Assembly: GCA_022841625.1 (NCBI GenBank)
Contig: JALHRD010000006.1
Span: 62,001 to 126,000 of the forward strand
Direction: 5' to 3'
Origin: Xanthobacteraceae bacterium
GTDB lineage: Bacteria; Pseudomonadota; Alphaproteobacteria; Rhizobiales; Xanthobacteraceae
DNA: 64,000 nucleotides
Of this stretch, positions 8,835 through 17,871 are shown piece by piece. The notes under the pieces are model-generated. The model saw nothing but the letters and a program-made list of their open reading frames with translations, made no database searches and was not told where the DNA came from. How positions within the stretch are numbered: the first letter of the stretch is position 1; every line of letters starts with the position of its first letter. The position numbers and the translations under genes were made by a program.

Positions 8835-9899
8835 ATGCGACGGGCCTCGATCGTCGTCATCTTCAACATTTTGTGCGTGCTGGCCGGCCTTTGGCCGGCG
8901 GCGGCGACGCAGCCGATGCGGCTGTTTGAACTGCTGACCCCGGATTCGGTGCTGCGCTGGATCAACACCTACCGGGCCAAGCCGGACCCCGCCGGCGTTC
9001 CAGAGGTGGTCAAGGCGCTCAGCCGGATGGGCGCGTTCAAGGACCCAGAGGCCGCCGGCCCCTATATCGGATTTATCGCCGGCGTGATCGCGGCCAATCC
9101 GGAGCGCGCCGAAGCGCTGATCGGCAAGATGTTTCCTTTGCCGGAGGAAAATCATTGGGTGATCGTGCGCGCGATTGCCTATTCGGCCCATCCGGACTGG
9201 AAACATCTGATGCGCCTATACGCGCCGCGCATGCCGACGCGCCAAGTCATGATTCAAAAATATCTCACCAATCAACTGCCGACCTTGTTCCAGATTGCGT
9301 CGCGTCGGGCGCCGACCACGGGCGAACGCGTGAGCTATTATTTTTCGTATGACACTTATTTCGGCGACGGAAAGAAAACCGGACGGCGCGAGGAGCTTGA
9401 GCCAACCCCCGAGCTGCTGGACACCTATTGGGGCTATTACTTTGCAACCGGCCGATATCGGCCGATTTCGCGCATCATTGCGATGCTGCCGTTTGCCAAC
9501 GATACCAACAGCATCGAACTCTTGACGCTCGGCAACATGGCCAAATTCACGCTCGCCAGTAACGCCGTGCGCGACTACCGGCTGTTGTCGATGCTCAAAC
9601 AAGCCAACCAACAGCAGCCCAAGGCGGTCACGGTCGTGCTCAAGGACGTTATCCATGCCGCCGAGACGGTCGAGACCTCGCGCCTGCGCAAGGAAGCGCT
9701 GGCCTCGATGGAGGAATTGCGCCGTAAAGGTCCGGCCTACCGACGCGACGTGTCGCGTTGGGGACAGATCGGGCTTGGCGCCCTGTCGCTCGGTTGCATC
9801 GGCGCTGCCGCAGTAGGCCAAATCGCGCTTGGGCTGCCATGCGTGGTGGGCGGCGCCATGACCCAGGCCGGCCTGCGTTACTGGGAGACCCAGCAGTAG
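8835..9899 (+). CDS. Conserved hypothetical exported protein
   Basis: A 354-aa protein with an N-terminal signal peptide or anchor (about residues 5-25, VVIFNILCVLAGLWPAAAT). The mature part is mostly alpha-helical, reading like a helical-repeat protein (segments such as VPEVVKALSRMGAF, AEALIGKMFPLPEENHW and VIVRAIAYSAHPDWK). A glycine- and alanine-rich hydrophobic stretch near the C-terminus (about 305-345) could be a second membrane segment. I do not recognise the family. The gene is monocistronic; the SEL1 gene follows after 95 bases. No function is proposed. Confidence 0.7.
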   Translation: MRRASIVVIFNILCVLAGLWPAAATQPMRLFELLTPDSVLRWINTYRAKPDPAGVPEVVKALSRMGAFKDPEAAGPYIGFIAGVIAANPERAEALIGKMFPLPEENHWVIVRAIAYSAHPDWKHLMRLYAPRMPTRQVMIQKYLTNQLPTLFQIASRRAPTTGERVSYYFSYDTYFGDGKKTGRREELEPTPELLDTYWGYYFATGRYRPISRIIAMLPFANDTNSIELLTLGNMAKFTLASNAVRDYRLLSMLKQANQQQPKAVTVVLKDVIHAAETVETSRLRKEALASMEELRRKGPAYRRDVSRWGQIGLGALSLGCIGAAAVGQIALGLPCVVGGAMTQAGLRYWETQQ

Positions 9900-9994
9900 T
9901 CCGCACAATTTTAATCAACTGCGCGCAATCGCCTTTAGCGTCTGACAAACCAAATTTGCTACGCCCTTGGCACCGCAGGAGCGGAAAGCTGGCA

Positions 9995-10681
9995 ATGCAA
10001 AAAGATGCACCGTTGTCTGAGCGGCGGCCCGCGGGCCTTGAGCGACACGCCGCGGCGGTGGCGGCCGGGCGCGCCTACGCCAGCAGCCGGGCGCAGTCCT
10101 TCGATCGCCAAAAGGCGGCGGCCTATTATCGACAAGCGGCGGAGGCCGGCGACCCCTCCGGCATGCACAATTATGGCGCGGCCTGCATCAACGGACAGGG
10201 CGTGCCGCACGATCCGGTCGCGGGCCGCGAATGGATTGAACGATCCGCCCATGCCGGCCTTGCCGCCGCGCAACACACCCTATCGGTGCTGGCGCGGCGT
10301 GGCGTCGGCGGCGAGCGCGACTTGGAGGCATTTGTCCGATGGGCGCAACGCGCGGCCGACCAAGGGGTTGCACCGGCGTTTTACGACCTTGGCATCTATT
10401 TCCTGGAACCGGACGGAGCGCATGACGCCGATCCGCCGCGTGCAGCCGAATATTTGCGCCAGGCCGCGCTGAAACAACATCCGGCCGCGCAATATTCCTA
10501 TGCGATGCTTTGCGAGCACGGCGTCGGCGTGCCAGCCAACAACATTCAAGCCTTTGTGTACTTCGCGCTGGCGCTACGCGGCGGCCAATCGGCTGCGCAA
10601 GAGCGGCTCGACAGGCTGCGCGCGCGCATGAACGCGCGCGAGTTGACGGCCGCTCAAAACCTGCTCGATACAGCAACGTAA
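9995..10681 (+). CDS. SEL1-repeat (tetratricopeptide-like) protein
   Basis: A 228-aa protein of tandem SEL1-like repeats: AAAYYRQAAEAGDPSGMHNYG, EWIERSAHAGLAAAQHTL, RWAQRAADQGVAPAFYDLG and EYLRQAALKQHPAAQYSYA, each with the alternating small-residue pattern of the repeat. No signal peptide. I start at ATG 9995; the longer frame upstream overlaps the previous gene in another frame. SEL1 proteins act as scaffolds. The last repeat (NIQAFVYFALALRGG) is the usual capping unit. Confidence 0.85.
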   Translation: MQKDAPLSERRPAGLERHAAAVAAGRAYASSRAQSFDRQKAAAYYRQAAEAGDPSGMHNYGAACINGQGVPHDPVAGREWIERSAHAGLAAAQHTLSVLARRGVGGERDLEAFVRWAQRAADQGVAPAFYDLGIYFLEPDGAHDADPPRAAEYLRQAALKQHPAAQYSYAMLCEHGVGVPANNIQAFVYFALALRGGQSAAQERLDRLRARMNARELTAAQNLLDTAT

Positions 10682-11157
10682 GACGTTCCGGCGCGGCGCC
10701 TCGCCAAACCGATCTCCGAACCCGACCGCGCAAGCAGTATGCGGGCGGTCTGGGTGGTCCAGCCCGAGCGGCCGCGTTCCATCGCGTCGGAGATGTAGAC
10801 GTCCCAACCTTGCCGCAGGAAGTAGTTCAGCCAGCCCGGCTTGCCGTCCGGCTTGGTCTCGTAGGTCACGCCCGACAGCCCACCGCCATGCCACATTAGC
10901 AGCGGCAGCTTTCCTTTGCGGTTCTGCACCAGAAAATACTGAGCTTACATTTGCTCGACTTGATAGGTGCCGTTGGGGTCGATCTTGGCCGGCACGCCAC
11001 CCGGCGTGAACACCACCTCCTTGGTCGGCTGTCCCTTGATCTCGATATGCCGGCCACCGACATGGAACGAACCCATGTCGCGCAGGGCAATCGGCTGCTG
11101 CGCAAGCGCCGACGCTGCAACAAGCGTGGACGCGACCACAACTGACAATCTCAACAC
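10654..11157 (-). pseudogene. Truncated alpha/beta-hydrolase gene with an internal stop
   Basis: The frame starts at 11157 with a clear signal peptide (MLRLSVVVASTLVAASALAQ) and runs to QVEQM, where a TAA at 10945-10947 interrupts it. The same frame then resumes as AQYFLVQNRKGKLPLLMWHGGG and continues to DAMERGRSGW, an alpha/beta-hydrolase N-terminal half with the HGGG oxyanion motif. A single base change (Tyr codon to TAA) would explain the break. After GRSGW the translation loses resemblance and ends. The nucleophile and His parts of the fold, roughly half of a normal protein, are missing. It converges on the SEL1 gene, so the 3' part was probably deleted. Confidence 0.75.
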
Positions 11158-11244
11158 GATCTCCTCCCCGTTTTGCCGATGTTTTTATTGCCCCCCACGC
11201 AAGGACCGCGAGTTTACGATGCTGGCCTTACTACAACAGCCGTC

Positions 11245-12252
11245 CTATTTGCCGATCCTGATGCCGGTCTCCTGCACCACGCGGCGCCATTTTTCGTAGT
11301 CGCGGCGGATCCAGGCGTCGAATTCCTGCGGCGTAACGATCGGCGACGCCACGGCGCCGAGTTCCTGCATTCGCTTCACGATCGCGCCCTCGCGCACGAA
11401 CTTGGCCAGCGGCGCGGCAATGCGGGCGCGGACAGCGGCAGACGTGCCCGCCGGCACCATGATGCCAAGCCAGGACATGACGTCGAATTCCGGCAGCGTC
11501 TCCGCAATTGCGGGAATATCCGGCAGGAACGGCACCCGCCCGGCGGTGGTGACGCCCAAAGCGCGCAGCTTACCCTCCTGCACCAGCGGCAACACCGACG
11601 GCAAGGTGTCAAACATCATGTCGACGTGGCCGCCCAGCAATGCTGGCAGCGCCGGTCCACTCCCAGTATAGGGCACATGCAAAATTTCGGTCTTGGTCAG
11701 CCGCTTGAACCATTCGGCGGACAGGTGCGGCGAAGCGCCAAAGCCGGAACTGGCATAGCTGAGTTTTCCAGGGGTCGCGCGCAAGAGCGCAATCAGCGCC
11801 GCAACGTCCTGGGCGGGAATCCCCGGCCGCACCACCAAAAGATTGGGAAAGCTCGCGATCAGCGTGACTGCGACCAGGTCGCGCAGCGAATCGTAAGGCA
11901 GATCGCTGCGCAGATGCGGCAGCAGCGTGGTGGCAGTGCCGGTGGCCATCAACAGCGTATGCCCATCGGCGGCGGCCTTGGCGCCGACGGCCGTGCCGGT
12001 CGCACCCGCGGCGCCGGAAACATTTTCGACCACCACCGGCCGGCCGAAATCGCCGCTCAACCGCTCCGCAACCAAACGCGCCAGAATATCGGTGGCGCCG
12101 CCGGCCGGGAACGGCACCACGATGCGAACGGTTTTTTCCGGATAGGCCAGTGCCGGCTGCGCCGATGACCGCTCGGCTGTTAAACCGAAGACGCCGGACC
12201 CGACGAGCGCCGCCGCCATGATCGCGATCCTGCCTAGGCGCGGCCGCCGCAT
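11245..12252 (-). CDS. Bug/TctC-family periplasmic binding protein
   Basis: A 335-aa TTT receptor. The signal peptide ends near AQPALA at about residue 35. Motifs: YPEKTVRIVVPFPAGGATD, VVENVSGAAGATG, HVPYTGSGPALPALLGGHVD and VPAGTSAAVRARI. The HVPYTG form (Thr for Arg) is a common variant. It lies 87 bases downstream of the broken hydrolase gene on the same strand, so hydrolase and receptor may once have formed a transcription unit read from higher to lower coordinates. The ligand is unknown. Confidence 0.92.
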   Translation of the reverse strand: MRRPRLGRIAIMAAALVGSGVFGLTAERSSAQPALAYPEKTVRIVVPFPAGGATDILARLVAERLSGDFGRPVVVENVSGAAGATGTAVGAKAAADGHTLLMATGTATTLLPHLRSDLPYDSLRDLVAVTLIASFPNLLVVRPGIPAQDVAALIALLRATPGKLSYASSGFGASPHLSAEWFKRLTKTEILHVPYTGSGPALPALLGGHVDMMFDTLPSVLPLVQEGKLRALGVTTAGRVPFLPDIPAIAETLPEFDVMSWLGIMVPAGTSAAVRARIAAPLAKFVREGAIVKRMQELGAVASPIVTPQEFDAWIRRDYEKWRRVVQETGIRIGK

Positions 12253-12315
12253 TACTATCTCCCCTGCTTGCGCGCAACTATTCTAACACTCACCTGGCCC
12301 CAGAGCGATCAAGCT

Positions 12316-12348
12316 AAAAACGCCATCGCCCGCTTACGCGGGCGATGG
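12316..12348 (-). terminator. Rho-independent terminator
   Basis: On the minus strand an 11-bp perfect stem (CCATCGCCCGC/GCGGGCGATGG, arms 12323-12333 and 12338-12348) with a 4-base loop is followed by a run of T (CGTTTTTAG). It sits 48 bases downstream of the small secreted-protein gene and would end its transcript. Confidence 0.75.
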
Positions 12349-12395
12349 TCAGCGAACCGGAGAACGGTGCGGTTGTCGCGTAGCGAGCAACACAC

Positions 12396-12698
12396 TCAGC
12401 AGGGGACGCGACCACCCGACCAATGCCGACGATGGCACCAGGCGTGGTGGTGGTGGTGGAACTGGGGAACAATCAGCACCGGTGGCGCAATGACGGCGCC
12501 GCGGCGGGCGCAACCGTCACGCCGCCGCCAATCGGTCGGAGTATGGTGCGGATGGCCTGGAACGCAATGCACCTGATCGACAACCGACAAATCTTGCAGC
12601 GCCGCAAGAAGTCCGGAATTGCCGAGCGTCGTGGCACCAGCCGGTGCACCCAATGCCATCAGAGCTGCGATCGCCATACCGGGAAGGATTCTTCGCAT
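12396..12698 (-). CDS. Small secreted His-rich protein
   Basis: A 100-aa protein beginning MRRILPGMAIAALMALGAP, with a signal peptide cleaved after about residue 22. The mature part has a Cys/His-rich segment (VHCVPGHPHHTP, then DGCARRG) and a C-terminal HHHHHAWCHRRHW cluster, suggesting metal binding. I choose the ATG at 12698 rather than the one nine codons earlier because it gives a canonical signal peptide. A strong terminator follows. Similar small secreted proteins with a GCxRG element occur in related bacteria; function unknown. Confidence 0.6.
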   Translation of the reverse strand: MRRILPGMAIAALMALGAPAGATTLGNSGLLAALQDLSVVDQVHCVPGHPHHTPTDWRRRDGCARRGAVIAPPVLIVPQFHHHHHAWCHRRHWSGGRVPC

Positions 12699-12819
12699 TA
12701 TTTTAGTCTCCCTAGGATTGGTCACCCACCGTGCCTAAACTGCATCAAACACTGTGGCCGCGCCAGCGATTTTTTTTCTGGCACGTGCAGTCGCCAGATT
12801 GATTCCACGAATCAGACAA

Positions 12820-14049
12820 TTACACCGCGCTGCGGGCCTTGAGCCGCGCCTTTTTGTCGTCCGACAGCAATGTGTCGAGTTTGAACAGCTTGCGCGCGTT
12901 TTCTCCCAGGATGTTCCGTTTAGCCTGCTGGCTGAGAAACGGCAGATCGTAGATCGTCGATGGCAGATCCATGTCCCAGTGCGGATAATCGGACGCATAG
13001 AGCAGCTGCGTCTCGGCGCTGATCATCTTGAACGTCTCTTGCAACATGGACTGGTTGCCGATCATCTCCATCGGCTGCGAGGTGTAAAACATCTCGCGCA
13101 TGTAATCGCTCGGCAAGCGTTTGAGCGTCGGCGCCTCCGAACTGCGCATCATATATTCGTTATCGAGGCGCTGCATCACGAACGGGATCCAGGCCAGGCC
13201 GCTCTCGATCCAGATTGACTTAAGCCCGGGGAAGCGCTCGGGAATGCCGTTCACCACCCAGTTGGTCATGTGCAGGATGTTGAACCACGCAAAGCCCAAT
13301 GCATGAATTGCAATGAACTTGTTCGAAATGTGCATGCTCTGGTCGCCCCAATTCGTCGCCGAATGGAACCCCAGCGGCAGACCGCGCTCTTCTAAAGCGG
13401 CATAAAGTTTCATGTAGGCATTGTCGTAGAGCGGCTTGTAGCGGACCGTGGTGATCAGGAATCCAACCACGCCTTTGCGACCGCCGAATTCCTCGACCAT
13501 TTTCAGCGCTGCGACCGGATCGTTCATCGGCAAGTAGAGCATGGACACCATGCGCGGTTCCTGCGCCAGAATCTTTTCGGTCAACCAGCGATTATAGGCG
13601 CGCGCATACTGCACCTCGACCTCTACCACCGGATTGAGGCCGAGCCCCAGCATCGGCGTCGGGAAGATGCAGGCGACATCGACACCGATGGCATCCATCC
13701 ATTTACGCGTCAGCCCGATGTCGCGATGCGGCGCGCCCGGCGGCACCTGCTCGGTGGCGCGATGCTGGTAGCGCGTGATGCGGCCCGCCATCTCCTGATA
13801 GCCGCCGGTCGAACGCGGATGCAGCGTCTGGCCCTTGGAATATTTGAACTGGTCGCGCATCACCGGATCGTCGATATAATCGAAAATCTCCTTGTAGGAA
13901 TTGGTCTCGTAGTGGTGGGAATCGACATCGATAATCATAAAGTCTTCGTAACAGCGATCGATCGCCTGCTGCTCGGCATTTGCGAGCAAGGTACGCGTGT
14001 CAAACGGTTGCTGGCTGGGATCGCGGACGATCGGCGTCATTACGTTCAT
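12820..14049 (-). CDS. Amidohydrolase (ACMSD-like, amidohydrolase_2 family)
   Basis: A 409-aa TIM-barrel metal hydrolase. The strand-1 metal motif appears as IIDVDSHHYE (residues 39-48). GFHSATNWGD supplies a mid-barrel His, and ASDYPHWD (about 352-359) the C-terminal Asp. This clade contains decarboxylases and hydrolases acting on carboxylated aromatics or related ring compounds, so either reaction is possible. It is the last gene of a minus-strand group with a Rieske ferredoxin and a small hypothetical protein, which hints at an oxygenase-linked pathway. Confidence 0.88.
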   Translation of the reverse strand: MNVMTPIVRDPSQQPFDTRTLLANAEQQAIDRCYEDFMIIDVDSHHYETNSYKEIFDYIDDPVMRDQFKYSKGQTLHPRSTGGYQEMAGRITRYQHRATEQVPPGAPHRDIGLTRKWMDAIGVDVACIFPTPMLGLGLNPVVEVEVQYARAYNRWLTEKILAQEPRMVSMLYLPMNDPVAALKMVEEFGGRKGVVGFLITTVRYKPLYDNAYMKLYAALEERGLPLGFHSATNWGDQSMHISNKFIAIHALGFAWFNILHMTNWVVNGIPERFPGLKSIWIESGLAWIPFVMQRLDNEYMMRSSEAPTLKRLPSDYMREMFYTSQPMEMIGNQSMLQETFKMISAETQLLYASDYPHWDMDLPSTIYDLPFLSQQAKRNILGENARKLFKLDTLLSDDKKARLKARSAV

Positions 14050-14101
14050 GGACGGCTTCCCTGTTCAAAGGCCCGCGTCCGCGGGCGATATCGCGTGAAG
14101 A

Positions 14102-14437
14102 TCAAGACTGCGGGGCATCGACCCGCTGATGCGGGGCGATGCAATTGCCGCTCATGGCCTGCCACATGCTGAGCTCAAACACCTGCACATTCAACGCATG
14201 CAGAAGGTCGGTCACGGCGAGCATGACTTCGGTGACCGTCAGGCCGCCGGCGCCGGGCGGCAGCGGTGTGCGCATGCCGTATTCCGCTTTGGCGGCGTAG
14301 AGCCGCACCACATTGGCAATCAGCGCCCGCAATTCAGGGTCGGGAATACGGTCGGGATCGTTGACCGCTGCCGCAAGCACATCGGCCGCGCGCGTCAACG
14401 CCTCGGCCGTATGATCGAGAACGTCAGATGACGACAT
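14102..14437 (-). CDS. Small hypothetical protein in the Rieske/amidohydrolase operon
   Basis: A 111-aa acidic, helical protein starting MSSSDVLDHTAEALTRAADVL; no membrane segment and no motif I recognise. Its start overlaps the end of the Rieske gene by 14 bases and its stop is 52 bases before the amidohydrolase gene, so it is almost certainly cotranscribed. The helical content and position suggest an accessory subunit of the neighbouring enzymes, which is inference only. Confidence 0.7.
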   Translation of the reverse strand: MSSSDVLDHTAEALTRAADVLAAAVNDPDRIPDPELRALIANVVRLYAAKAEYGMRTPLPPGAGGLTVTEVMLAVTDLLHALNVQVFELSMWQAMSGNCIAPHQRVDAPQS

Positions 14438-14789
14438 AGACCCCTCCCTCGCGCTGCACCACCTCATACCGCTTCAGCCGCAACTTCGGATCGGGCGCGC
14501 ATTCGCCGGTCTTCAGTTTGTATTCCCAACCATGCCAAGGGCAGATGATGTGAGGTTCGTTCTTGTCGTAGGTCTGGCCCATAAATGTCTTGTCCGGAGC
14601 GTAAAGGTCGACCACCTTGCCCCGCACGATGCCTTCGCAGGCAGGGCCGCCCTGGTGCAGACAGTGGTTACGGTAGGCGTAGAAGGCGCCTTCGTACCGA
14701 TAGACCCCAACCTCAATCCGATCTTGACGAACGATCCGGACGTCGCCGTCTTTCATTTCAACGTCCTTGCACACAAACACCTCAGCCAT
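14424..14789 (-). CDS. Rieske-type [2Fe-2S] ferredoxin
   Basis: A 121-aa stand-alone Rieske protein. Cluster ligands are C43-x-H45 (NHCLHQGGP) and C83-x2-H86 (CPWHGWEY). The 37-residue spacing between them is longer than in classic bacterial ferredoxins and includes an inserted loop (RGKVVDLYAPDKTF). I start at ATG 14789 (MAEVFVCKDVEM); the longer frame upstream has no homology. It would donate electrons to an oxygenase, but no oxygenase alpha subunit is encoded in this group. First gene of the operon with the small hypothetical protein and the amidohydrolase. Confidence 0.9.
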   Translation of the reverse strand: MAEVFVCKDVEMKDGDVRIVRQDRIEVGVYRYEGAFYAYRNHCLHQGGPACEGIVRGKVVDLYAPDKTFMGQTYDKNEPHIICPWHGWEYKLKTGECAPDPKLRLKRYEVVQREGGVYVVI

Positions 14790-15019
14790 CCTGACCGATC
14801 TCCCTATCGCAACCATAGTTTTGAGGCGGCACTGTAGACCATAAAGGCCGAGAGGCCATAGCACCTCGCTCGGGGTCAAAGGTTGAAATGCGCGGCCCTG
14901 TCACGCCCAACCAAAATTCCGCGCCTTCCCGATAATCGGCCGCTGCGGAATGGAATCCCTGTCGCTTGAGCGATTCCTGGTGCAGGATTGGCGCTGCATA
15001 AATGGGTAAGGGGGTTGCA

Positions 15020-16075
15020 ATGCTGACGTGGCTCACACACCGCCAGATCTGCGCGAGAACCGCGGGTTGCTGCTTCGCGATCCTGCTTGCGGCGACCACG
15101 CCCAGCCATGCGCAGTCAGTCGCGGATTTCTACCGCGGCAAGACCGTACAACTCCTGATCGGCTATACCGCTGGCGGCGGCTACGACCTCAATGCGCGGG
15201 TGCTCGCGCGTCATATGGGGAAGCACATCCCCGGCCAACCCAACATCGTGCCACAGAACATGGCGGGGGCCGGCAGCCTGCGGCTCGCCAATTTCCTCTA
15301 CAACGTCGCCCCCAAGGACGGCACCGCGATCGGCATGGTCGGCCGCGGCATGGCGATGGAGCCGCTGATCGGCGGCAGCGCCACCCAATACGACGCACGC
15401 CGCTACACCTGGATCGGCAGTGTCAGCGATCAGGTCAGCCTGTGCGCGACCTGGCACACGTCCAAGGTCAAGAACTGGGGCGACATGCTCAAGACCGAAT
15501 TCACCGTCGGCGGCGAAGGCTCGGGCTCCGACCCCGACATGTTCGCGATCATGATCCGCAGCATCTTTGGCGTGAAAATCCGCCTGGTGTCCGGCTATCC
15601 CGGCGGCAACGAAATCAATCTCGCAATGGAACGCGGCGAGGTCGACGGCCGCTGCGGCTGGTCGTGGTCGAGCATCAAGATCACCAAGCCGGACTGGCTG
15701 ACCAAGCAGCAGATCAACCTGCTGCTGCAAATGGCGCTCCACAAGAGCAGCGAACTGCCCGACATACCGCTGATCATCGATCTCGCCCGCAACGACCGCG
15801 AGCGACAAATCCTCAAGCTGGTGCTGAGCCGGCAGGAGATGGGCTGGCCATTCGTCGCGCCGCCGGATCTGCCGCGTGAGCGCGCGGACGCCCTACGCGC
15901 GGCCTTTGACGCCACCATGAAAGACCCCGACTATCTCGCCGAGGCCAGGCAACGCCGGCTTGACATCAATCCCATGAGCGGCAACGCCATCGACCGGCTG
16001 ATTGCCGATCTCTACGCCACGCCGCCGGACGTGGTCGCCGCAACCAAAGCCGCGATCTCGGAAGGCGCGAAGTAG
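15020..16075 (+). CDS. TctC-like periplasmic binding protein, Cys-pair class
   Basis: A 351-aa receptor of the second class in this window. The signal peptide ends AHAQ at about residue 32. It has VADFYRGKTVQLLIGYTAGGGYDLNAR, here as GYTAGGGYD at 48-56, then NMAGAGSLRLAN, ERGEVDGRCGWSWSS and an RLIADLY tail. Cys142 (LCATWHTS) and Cys212 (GRCGW) are 70 apart and probably form a disulfide. The ATG at 15020 follows AAGGGGG by six bases and is preferred to the one 18 bases upstream. It is divergent from the Rieske/amidohydrolase operon, separated by 230 bases, which suggests coregulation with those enzymes. Confidence 0.9.
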   Translation: MLTWLTHRQICARTAGCCFAILLAATTPSHAQSVADFYRGKTVQLLIGYTAGGGYDLNARVLARHMGKHIPGQPNIVPQNMAGAGSLRLANFLYNVAPKDGTAIGMVGRGMAMEPLIGGSATQYDARRYTWIGSVSDQVSLCATWHTSKVKNWGDMLKTEFTVGGEGSGSDPDMFAIMIRSIFGVKIRLVSGYPGGNEINLAMERGEVDGRCGWSWSSIKITKPDWLTKQQINLLLQMALHKSSELPDIPLIIDLARNDRERQILKLVLSRQEMGWPFVAPPDLPRERADALRAAFDATMKDPDYLAEARQRRLDINPMSGNAIDRLIADLYATPPDVVAATKAAISEGAK

Positions 16076-16261
16076 CGCGCCGAGTTCCGCCGTATGCGAT
16101 CTCAACCGCTCGTTAATAGAGCGAGCGTTCGGTCGACACCGATAGCCGGCATTTCTGGGCTGTCGCGAAGGGCCAGTGAACGTATCGAGAATGGCTCTAC
16201 TGAGCCATATTCCCTCCCCGGACGATTGCCGTAACCGCCAACGGGATTGAGACCGCACACC

Positions 16262-16870
16262 ATGACCGACCGTCTTCCGGGACTTTTTGAAGGGACTGAA
16301 ATGCCGACGGCAGGTTGGTGGGAGGCTCTGTGGCCTGATCCTGCCAAAGTGCTCCAGGCGGTCGGTTTGATGTCTGGCACGGACGTGATTGATCTGTGTT
16401 CTGGCGATGGCTGGTTCACATTGCAGATCGCCAAGATCGCGCGGCACGCTGTTGCTATCGATCTCGATCCCAAGCTGCTGGAAGTTACTCGACTACGTCT
16501 CAGTGAAGCGGGTATCTCGAACTGTAACTATGTGGCCGGCGATGCCTACGAGATTACGACGCTGGTACCGCAACGCGTCGATTTTGTCTTCCTGGCGAAC
16601 GCCTTCCACGGCGTCCCCGATCGGCTTCGATTGGCGCGTGCCGTGCGCGAGGTGCTCAAGCCGTCAGGCCGCTTCGCTATCGTCAATTGGCATCAGCGTC
16701 GGCGCGAGGAGACTACGATATTGGGAGAACCGCGAGGGCCTCGAACTGAACTGAGAATGTCGCCAGACCAAACGATTGCAGCTGTCGAGCCGGCTGGCCT
16801 GAAACTCTCACTGCTTGTCGAAGTGCCGCCCTACCACTATGCCGCTGTGTTCAAACCATCGGCCTCGTAA
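16262..16870 (+). CDS. Class I SAM-dependent methyltransferase
   Basis: A 202-aa Rossmann methyltransferase. Motif I is VIDLCSGDGWFT, with AIDLDPKLLEV as the acidic post-I loop, then VFLANAFHGVPDR and LKPSGRFAIVNWH, resembling UbiE/MenG-like small-molecule methyltransferases. The acceptor is unknown. I take ATG 16262 over an upstream TTG. The next methyltransferase begins 125 bases downstream on the same strand. The two share only fold-level motifs and are not recent duplicates. Confidence 0.85.
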   Translation: MTDRLPGLFEGTEMPTAGWWEALWPDPAKVLQAVGLMSGTDVIDLCSGDGWFTLQIAKIARHAVAIDLDPKLLEVTRLRLSEAGISNCNYVAGDAYEITTLVPQRVDFVFLANAFHGVPDRLRLARAVREVLKPSGRFAIVNWHQRRREETTILGEPRGPRTELRMSPDQTIAAVEPAGLKLSLLVEVPPYHYAAVFKPSAS

Positions 16871-16995
16871 TTGCGCGACACGATCAGCGAAGGCGCCATT
16901 GCCCTCTTGTGACGAAGCTCGAAAAAGGACATCATCACGTTCAGACTTCAGACCATCTGACGAAGCGCAGTTTAACCGAATTCGCGAGGTCTGCC

Positions 16996-17871
16996 ATGAG
17001 CAATGCCGAAGTCGCAGTGGCCCCAAGGAGTCAATACGTCGATTTCTGGAACAGTGTGCTCGTCCCGAAATTCGTTCGATGGCGCCATGTCCTCGTCGGT
17101 GGACTGACGCTACACAGCGCCAAGGTCTTCCCCACTCTCGCAGTGCGTCCGGGCGACAAGGTGGTGGATGCCGGATGCGGCTTCGGCGATACCGCAATCC
17201 AGCTAGCCCGTTTGGTCGGCCCGTCCGGCTCGGTTCTCGCCATGGATTGCTGCGATGGCTTCTTGCAGTACGGACGTCGGGACGCCGAGGCGGCCGGGGT
17301 CGAAAACATCACGTTCCTGGAAGCGGACGTGCAGACTTACCCGTTCAAGCCCATCCACGACTTTTGTTTCTCGCGCTTTGGAACGCAGTTCTTCGAGAAT
17401 CCGGTGGCAGGCCTGCGCAACATGCGTGCAAGTCTCAAGCCCGGCGGCATCATGACTATGATCGTCTGGCGCGGCATCAACGACAATCCGTGGCTCGGAT
17501 TTGCGAAACAGGTTGTGCTGCAATATCTGCCGCCGCCGGGCGAAAACGCGGCAACCTGCGGGCCAGGACCATTCTCCATGGCTGATACCGGTGTGGTAAC
17601 CAAACAGCTAGAAATCGCCGGCTACAAGAGCATTGAATTTGAGCAGGTAGATGCGCAAGTGTTCGTCGGCAAGGATCTGGACGACGCCGTGGCCTTCCAA
17701 CTTGCTGTAGGGCCAGCGGGCGAAGTTTATCGCGAGGCGGGTAAGCTGGGCGAACAGCGCCACGACGAGATCGCCCAAGCGCTCAAGGCCGAGCTCACTA
17801 AGTATCAGCGGCCCAACGGTATCATAATGGACTCGAGTTCCTGGAAGGTGACCGCCAAGAACCCGGAATAA
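16996..17871 (+). CDS. Class I SAM-dependent methyltransferase
   Basis: A 291-aa methyltransferase: motif I VVDAGCGFGDTAIQLA, post-I AMDCCDGFL, then EADVQTYPF and LKPGGIMTMIVWRG. The C-terminal part (about 190-290) is longer than in the previous gene and carries a FEQVDAQVFVGKDLDDA segment seen in ubiquinone-biosynthesis-like enzymes. The ATG at 16996 has a GAGG site seven bases upstream; a GTG at 16909 would add 29 unlikely residues. Substrate unknown. A gene-free kilobase follows. Confidence 0.87.
   Translation: MSNAEVAVAPRSQYVDFWNSVLVPKFVRWRHVLVGGLTLHSAKVFPTLAVRPGDKVVDAGCGFGDTAIQLARLVGPSGSVLAMDCCDGFLQYGRRDAEAAGVENITFLEADVQTYPFKPIHDFCFSRFGTQFFENPVAGLRNMRASLKPGGIMTMIVWRGINDNPWLGFAKQVVLQYLPPPGENAATCGPGPFSMADTGVVTKQLEIAGYKSIEFEQVDAQVFVGKDLDDAVAFQLAVGPAGEVYREAGKLGEQRHDEIAQALKAELTKYQRPNGIIMDSSSWKVTAKNPE

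Noticed and set aside
16262-17871. Recent duplication of the two methyltransferases
   Set aside because: Only fold-level motifs are shared; lengths (202 and 291 aa) and C-terminal halves differ.
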